A stretch of DNA of 9,369 nucleotides from Rhodospirillales bacterium (GTDB lineage: Bacteria; Pseudomonadota; Alphaproteobacteria; Geminicoccales; Geminicoccaceae): positions 1 through 9,369 of the forward strand of contig SLRI01000163.1 of assembly GCA_007131045.1 (NCBI GenBank). The letters are read 5' to 3'. The position numbers and the translations under genes were made by a program. A model generated the notes under the pieces. It saw only the letters and a list, made by a program, of their open reading frames with translations, made no database searches and was not told where the DNA came from. Position 1 is the first letter of the stretch. Every line of letters begins with the position of its first letter. This document shows positions 6,143 to 9,369 of the stretch, piece by piece.

Positions 6143-7342
6143 GTGAGCCGAACGGCTGCGCGCCGTTGCGCGACAAGTTCTGCCAGCAGTCGCCGCGCGT
6201 CCGTGTACGCGACTGGCGCATCGTTGCCAGTGCTGGAGGAGAGAGGTGGCTCGGTTTGTCTGAACAGGCTCGCCGCCTGTCTCGAGCATTGCCGCCGCTC
6301 GATCCGGGCGAGCGGGGCGCCGGCGCGCCTGGTGGTGCTGGTCAACAACTCGAGCGACGATTCCGTCGGCGTGGCCATGGCCTGGGCCGCACGCCAGAAC
6401 GTGGCCCTCGATCTCGTCGAGGTCGAACTGGCAGAGGGGCAAGCCCATGCCGGTGCTGCCCGAAGGCTCGCCTTCGATATCGGCAGGCAGTGCGTGCAGG
6501 CTTCTGGCGTGCTGATGACGACGGACGCCGATTCGCGACCGGAACGCGACTGGGTCCGGGCCAATCTCCGGGCGGTGGCGGAAGGTGCGGCACTCGTCTG
6601 CGGACAAATCGCCCTCGATGCCGAGGAGGCCGCGGCCCTGCCGGCTGGCTTTCTCGACGCATGGGCGGTCGAGGAGAAGTATGCGCAAGCCTCCCTCGAG
6701 CTCGCCGACCTGCTCGATCCGGACCCGCACAATCCCTGGCCGCATCATGGTCAGATCTCGGGCGCGAGCCTGGCGGTGACGGCCCGCGCCTACGACGCGG
6801 TGGGTGGCCTGCCGGTGGTCCCGTTCGGCGAGGATCGGGCCTTTGCCGCGCGCCTTCGGGCGTTCGACCTGCCCATCCGCTGCTGCCGAGCCGCGCGCGT
6901 CGTCACCTCGTGCCGGCTCGACGGCCGGGCAGAGGGCGGCATGGCCGCCACCATCCGCGCAAGGCTCATCGAAGCCGACCTGCATTGCGACGACCGGCTG
7001 GAGCCTGCCCTGGCCACCGGTTTTCGCGCCCGGCTCCGAGGCCGGCTCCGGCGAGCCTGGGGCAGGCCGGCGGCGATCGATGGGCGCCTTCGCCGCCTGG
7101 GGCTGGACGCGCACGGACGACAGGAGGTCTTCCGGCATCGCCATTTCGGCGCCGCTTGGGCGTCGATCGAAGCCCTCGTCCCGGCACTTCGTCGTGTACG
7201 CCTGGAGCGCGCGCAACTCGAAGTCGAATTACCGTTGCTCCAGCGCCTGGTGGCGAGTGCCCGTGCGCGATATGGCTGGGCGACCACCTGCGATTCCTCT
7301 CAGCAGGCGGTGCCGCCTTCGAGAGAGGCGCTGTGCAGTTGA
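6143..7342 (+). CDS. Family 2 glycosyltransferase
   Basis: A GT-A fold glycosyltransferase of up to 399 residues, predicted to move a sugar from a nucleotide donor to an unknown acceptor in the cytoplasm. Strand 1 is probably GASLPV (25-30), followed by LVVLVNNSSDD (63-73), AHAGAARRLA (101-110), the metal/nucleotide DxD motif as TTDADS (126-131), and DPDPHNPWPHHGQISGAS (192-209). The acceptor-side GED motif is PFGEDR (227-232). The basic C-terminal ~150 residues are family-typical but variable. GTG 6143 is the first in-frame start after a stop. GTG 6203 is a reasonable alternative, and neither has a good ribosome binding site. It is the first gene of an overlapping operon; the next starts 10 bases before its stop. 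There are no membrane segments. Members of this subgroup commonly sit with acyl-CoA dehydrogenase, PIG-L and NodS-like genes (from memory). Confidence 0.82.
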   Translation: MSRTAARRCATSSASSRRASVYATGASLPVLEERGGSVCLNRLAACLEHCRRSIRASGAPARLVVLVNNSSDDSVGVAMAWAARQNVALDLVEVELAEGQAHAGAARRLAFDIGRQCVQASGVLMTTDADSRPERDWVRANLRAVAEGAALVCGQIALDAEEAAALPAGFLDAWAVEEKYAQASLELADLLDPDPHNPWPHHGQISGASLAVTARAYDAVGGLPVVPFGEDRAFAARLRAFDLPIRCCRAARVVTSCRLDGRAEGGMAATIRARLIEADLHCDDRLEPALATGFRARLRGRLRRAWGRPAAIDGRLRRLGLDAHGRQEVFRHRHFGAAWASIEALVPALRRVRLERAQLEVELPLLQRLVASARARYGWATTCDSSQQAVPPSREALCS

Positions 7343-8508
7343 AGGCAACAGAAAAGCCGCCGGATTGGAGGAGCATCGAGGCCGAGCTGTTGCGGGCATT
7401 GCCGCTCGTTGCGGCGCGGGCGGACAGGCTCGACCAGAGCCCGGAGCAGACTGGTGGAGACCTGGCCGAGGACCTCGACCTCCTGGCACGGATCGGCCTC
7501 TTTGCCGCGGCATTGCCGAGCGGCGACGGTGGGCTCGGCCTCGGCCTCGGATACAGTGCGCAGGCCACGCTTTGGACGGCGACCGTGCTGCGCCGCCTCG
7601 GCCGCGCCAACCTATCGGTGGCGCGGCTGTTCGAGGGTCATCTCAATGCCCTCAAGCTCATCGACCTGCATGCTGCACCGGCGACCCGGCGACGGCTCGT
7701 GAGGCGGGCGGCGGCGGGTGCCGTCTTCGGCATCTGGGGCGCCGAAGGGGCGACGCCGGCGCGGCTGCATCCTCATGGCGACGGCAGCTATCGGCTGAGC
7801 GGTGCGAAGGCCTTCGCCTCCGGCCTCGGTCTGGTCGACGTGGCCGTCATTACCGTCCGCAGGCCGAACGATGCGGCGGAGGTGCAACTGGTCGCCATCG
7901 ATGCCGGCGATCGCGACCGTCAGCAGCCGGAGCAATGGACGGCCGCGGCCATGCGGGCCACCCGATCGGGCGGCTTCGTGCTCGACGACATGGTCGCAAC
8001 GGTGGCCGACTTCGTGGGCGGGCCAAACGACTATCTGCTCGAGCCGCATTTCGAAGGCGGGATCTGGCGCTACTGTGCCGCCCATGTCGGCGGTGCGGAG
8101 GCCCTGGTCGAGGCCTTGCGGCGAAGCCTGATCGCCAGTGGTCGCGCCTCTGACGTGCACCAGCTCGACCGGTTGGCGCGGGCCGCCGCCCGGTGCGAGG
8201 CCGGGCGCAGGCTGGTCGAGGCGGCAGCCGTGAAGGTCGAGGCCAGCCGCGGCGGCACGCGTGGCGAGATCGACGCCGCCGTGGCGCATGCCTTGGTCAC
8301 CCGCGAGGTGGTGGAGGAGGCTTGCGTCGCGGTGCTGAACCTGGTCGAGCGATCGCTGGGCGTCAGGGCGCATGTCGCGGGCAGCTCGATCGAACGTCAG
8401 CGTCGCGACCTGGGTCTCTACCTTCGCCAGGCGGCACCGGACGCCAAGCTGCAGCAGGCTGGCCGGCTGATCGCCGGTGCGGCCGCGGTGATCGGCGAGC
8501 AATGGTGA
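7333..8508 (+). CDS. Acyl-CoA dehydrogenase-like flavoprotein
   Basis: A 391-residue protein with the acyl-CoA dehydrogenase fold: a helical N-terminal domain, a beta middle domain and a helical C-terminal domain. Landmarks are IGLFAAALPSGDGGLG (54-69), LGRANLSVARLFEGHLNAL (89-107), GIWGAE (133-138, the flavin-contact strand) and YRLSGAKAFASG (153-164). The C terminus has RRDLGLYLRQAAPD (357-370), close to the RD-x-R helix of the family. I see no clear equivalent of the catalytic-base glutamate of beta-oxidation enzymes, so it may instead be a flavin oxidase, desaturase or monooxygenase-like member (compare DszC). The substrate may be the product of the operon. GTG 7333, after GAGAGAGG (7321-7328), is chosen as start and overlaps the glycosyltransferase stop. 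TTG 7339 is an alternative. The stop overlaps the next gene by 7 bases. Confidence 0.8.
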   Translation: MQLKATEKPPDWRSIEAELLRALPLVAARADRLDQSPEQTGGDLAEDLDLLARIGLFAAALPSGDGGLGLGLGYSAQATLWTATVLRRLGRANLSVARLFEGHLNALKLIDLHAAPATRRRLVRRAAAGAVFGIWGAEGATPARLHPHGDGSYRLSGAKAFASGLGLVDVAVITVRRPNDAAEVQLVAIDAGDRDRQQPEQWTAAAMRATRSGGFVLDDMVATVADFVGGPNDYLLEPHFEGGIWRYCAAHVGGAEALVEALRRSLIASGRASDVHQLDRLARAAARCEAGRRLVEAAAVKVEASRGGTRGEIDAAVAHALVTREVVEEACVAVLNLVERSLGVRAHVAGSSIERQRRDLGLYLRQAAPDAKLQQAGRLIAGAAAVIGEQW

Positions 8509-9251
8509 CGCCCTTCGGGACAGGCCGGCTGCTGCGCGAGGCAGCGACGGCGGCACCAATCGACATCAGCGTGCTCGCTGGCGATGCCGTCCTGGTGCTG
8601 GCACCGCATCCCGACGACGAGACGCTGGGCTGCGGCGGGGCCATCGCGGCGGCCTGCTGTGCCGGCAAACGCGTGGTCATCGCCGCGGTCACCGACGGTG
8701 GTGGCTCGCATCCACGCTCGCGGCGTTTTCCGCGCAGCACTCTGGCCGAGCTGCGCCGCCGAGAGCTCGAGACGGCCGCCCGGCTGCTCACCGACGGGGC
8801 GGCCGAGGTCGTTTGGCTCGGCTACCCGGACCAGGCGGCTCCCGCCAGTGCTCCGGCACTGGATCGAGCCGTGGACCGTCTCGCGGCCCGCACCGATCTC
8901 GGTGCCATCACCACCGTCTGGACGAGCTGGCGGCACGACCCGCATGTCGACCATCGCCGCACCGCGGCCCTCGCCGATCGCCTCGTGGCGCTGCTGCCGT
9001 CGCTCGATCTCTGGGAATATCCCATTTGGGGCCGCTTCATTGAGCCGGCGGACACGGGGCCTGATGCTCGGCTCCTCGCGTTCGATACGTCAGCGCAGCG
9101 CGAGCGCAAGCGGCTGGCCATGGCGGCGCACCGGTCGCAAATGAGTGGGTTGATCGACGATGACCCGGAGGGTTTCGTCATGGCGCCGCTCATGCAGGCG
9201 CATTTCCTCGACACCCCGGAGCTGTTCATCGGCGGTGGCCCCGATGTCTGA
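8502..9251 (+). CDS. PIG-L/LmbE family N-deacetylase
   Basis: A 249-residue zinc-dependent N-deacetylase of the family containing MshB, BshB and GlcNAc-PI deacetylase (PF02585), which remove acetyl from N-acetylglucosamine-type sugars. The first motif PHPDDETLGCGG (35-46) supplies zinc ligands H36 and D39 and the general base D38. The second motif, HVDH (148-151), supplies H151. The conserved DGGGSHP (65-71), RRRELETAARLL (85-96) and LGYPDQ (106-111) segments are also present. Length is normal for the family and there is no signal peptide. ATG 8502 overlaps the stop of the preceding gene (ATGGTGA), indicating translational coupling. The next gene starts inside its last codons. In this operon it probably exposes a free amine on a sugar that another enzyme can then modify. 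A thiol cofactor pathway such as mycothiol is unlikely, given the neighbours. Confidence 0.92.
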   Translation: MVTPFGTGRLLREAATAAPIDISVLAGDAVLVLAPHPDDETLGCGGAIAAACCAGKRVVIAAVTDGGGSHPRSRRFPRSTLAELRRRELETAARLLTDGAAEVVWLGYPDQAAPASAPALDRAVDRLAARTDLGAITTVWTSWRHDPHVDHRRTAALADRLVALLPSLDLWEYPIWGRFIEPADTGPDARLLAFDTSAQRERKRLAMAAHRSQMSGLIDDDPEGFVMAPLMQAHFLDTPELFIGGGPDV

Positions 9252-9369
9252 GCGGGCAATGCGCTTCGATGCGCTCTACCGGGGCAATCCGGACCCCTGG
9301 GCCTTCCGCAGCAGCGCCTACGAGCACGCCAAATACAGCGCCACGCTCGCCGCCCTGCCGCGCCACCGC
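9244..9369 (+). CDS. NodS-like SAM-dependent methyltransferase (5' part only)
   Basis: Only the first 42 codons are in the window. ATG 9244 overlaps the end of the PIG-L gene by 8 bases (ATGTCTGA), which supports a coupled operon. The visible residues (FDALYRGNPDPWAF, then SSAYEHAKYSATLAALP) match the N-terminal signature of NodS-family and related class I methyltransferases (PF05401), which precedes the SAM-binding motif. In rhizobia NodS N-methylates the deacetylated amine of the Nod-factor precursor. A similar step on the deacetylated product of the preceding enzyme is inferred here. The SAM-binding motif itself lies beyond the edge and cannot be checked. Confidence 0.75.
   Translation, partial: MSERAMRFDALYRGNPDPWAFRSSAYEHAKYSATLAALPRHR

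Noticed and set aside
6055..7332. Upstream extension of the acyl-CoA dehydrogenase frame
   Set aside because: The frame is open because of base composition, but its residues are Arg/Gly/Pro-rich and it overlaps the glycosyltransferase. Family similarity starts only after ~7360.
8193..8501. Upstream extension of the PIG-L frame
   Set aside because: It lies inside the acyl-CoA dehydrogenase gene and has low-complexity composition. ATG 8502 gives a normal-length PIG-L protein.

Overview
The window looks like chromosomal DNA from a G+C-rich Gram-negative bacterium, most likely an alphaproteobacterium. This is inferred from third-position GC bias, long antisense open frames, and the gene families present. 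No species-level marker is visible.

Layout. (1) Bases 1-1165 are a nearly exactly bounded IS630-family insertion sequence. Its transposase is split over two frames joined at an A-rich slippery site, and its terminal inverted repeats fit a TA target. (2) Bases 1370-2251 encode a cytoplasmic polysaccharide-deacetylase-fold enzyme of the Helicobacter PgdA (HP0310) type, with an excellent ribosome binding site and a probable terminator after it. (3) Bases about 2390-3171 are a scar on the minus strand: the last ~70 codons of a group II intron reverse transcriptase/maturase, next to a SAM-dependent methyltransferase that keeps only its N-terminal half. (4) Bases 3451-4485 encode an NADP(H)-type short-chain dehydrogenase with a C-terminal membrane anchor. 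It converges on (5) an exported type-2 short-chain-length PHA (PHB) depolymerase on the minus strand, 4594-5751, whose leader holds four tandem 10-bp repeats. (6) Divergent from it, at 6143-9369 and beyond, is a tightly overlapping operon: family-2 glycosyltransferase, acyl-CoA-dehydrogenase-like flavoprotein, PIG-L/LmbE N-deacetylase and the start of a NodS-like methyltransferase, which runs off the right edge.

The operon in (6) is the most interesting part. The four genes overlap by 8-10 bases and their predicted chemistries can be chained: sugar transfer, N-deacetylation, N-methylation, and oxidation of an acyl or amine group. I infer a small pathway for a modified amino-sugar glycoside or glycolipid. 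This set of families resembles Nod-factor tailoring, but its product cannot be read from the sequence. The left third (IS630, intron relic, broken methyltransferase) looks like a site of repeated insertion and decay beside the more orderly right two thirds.
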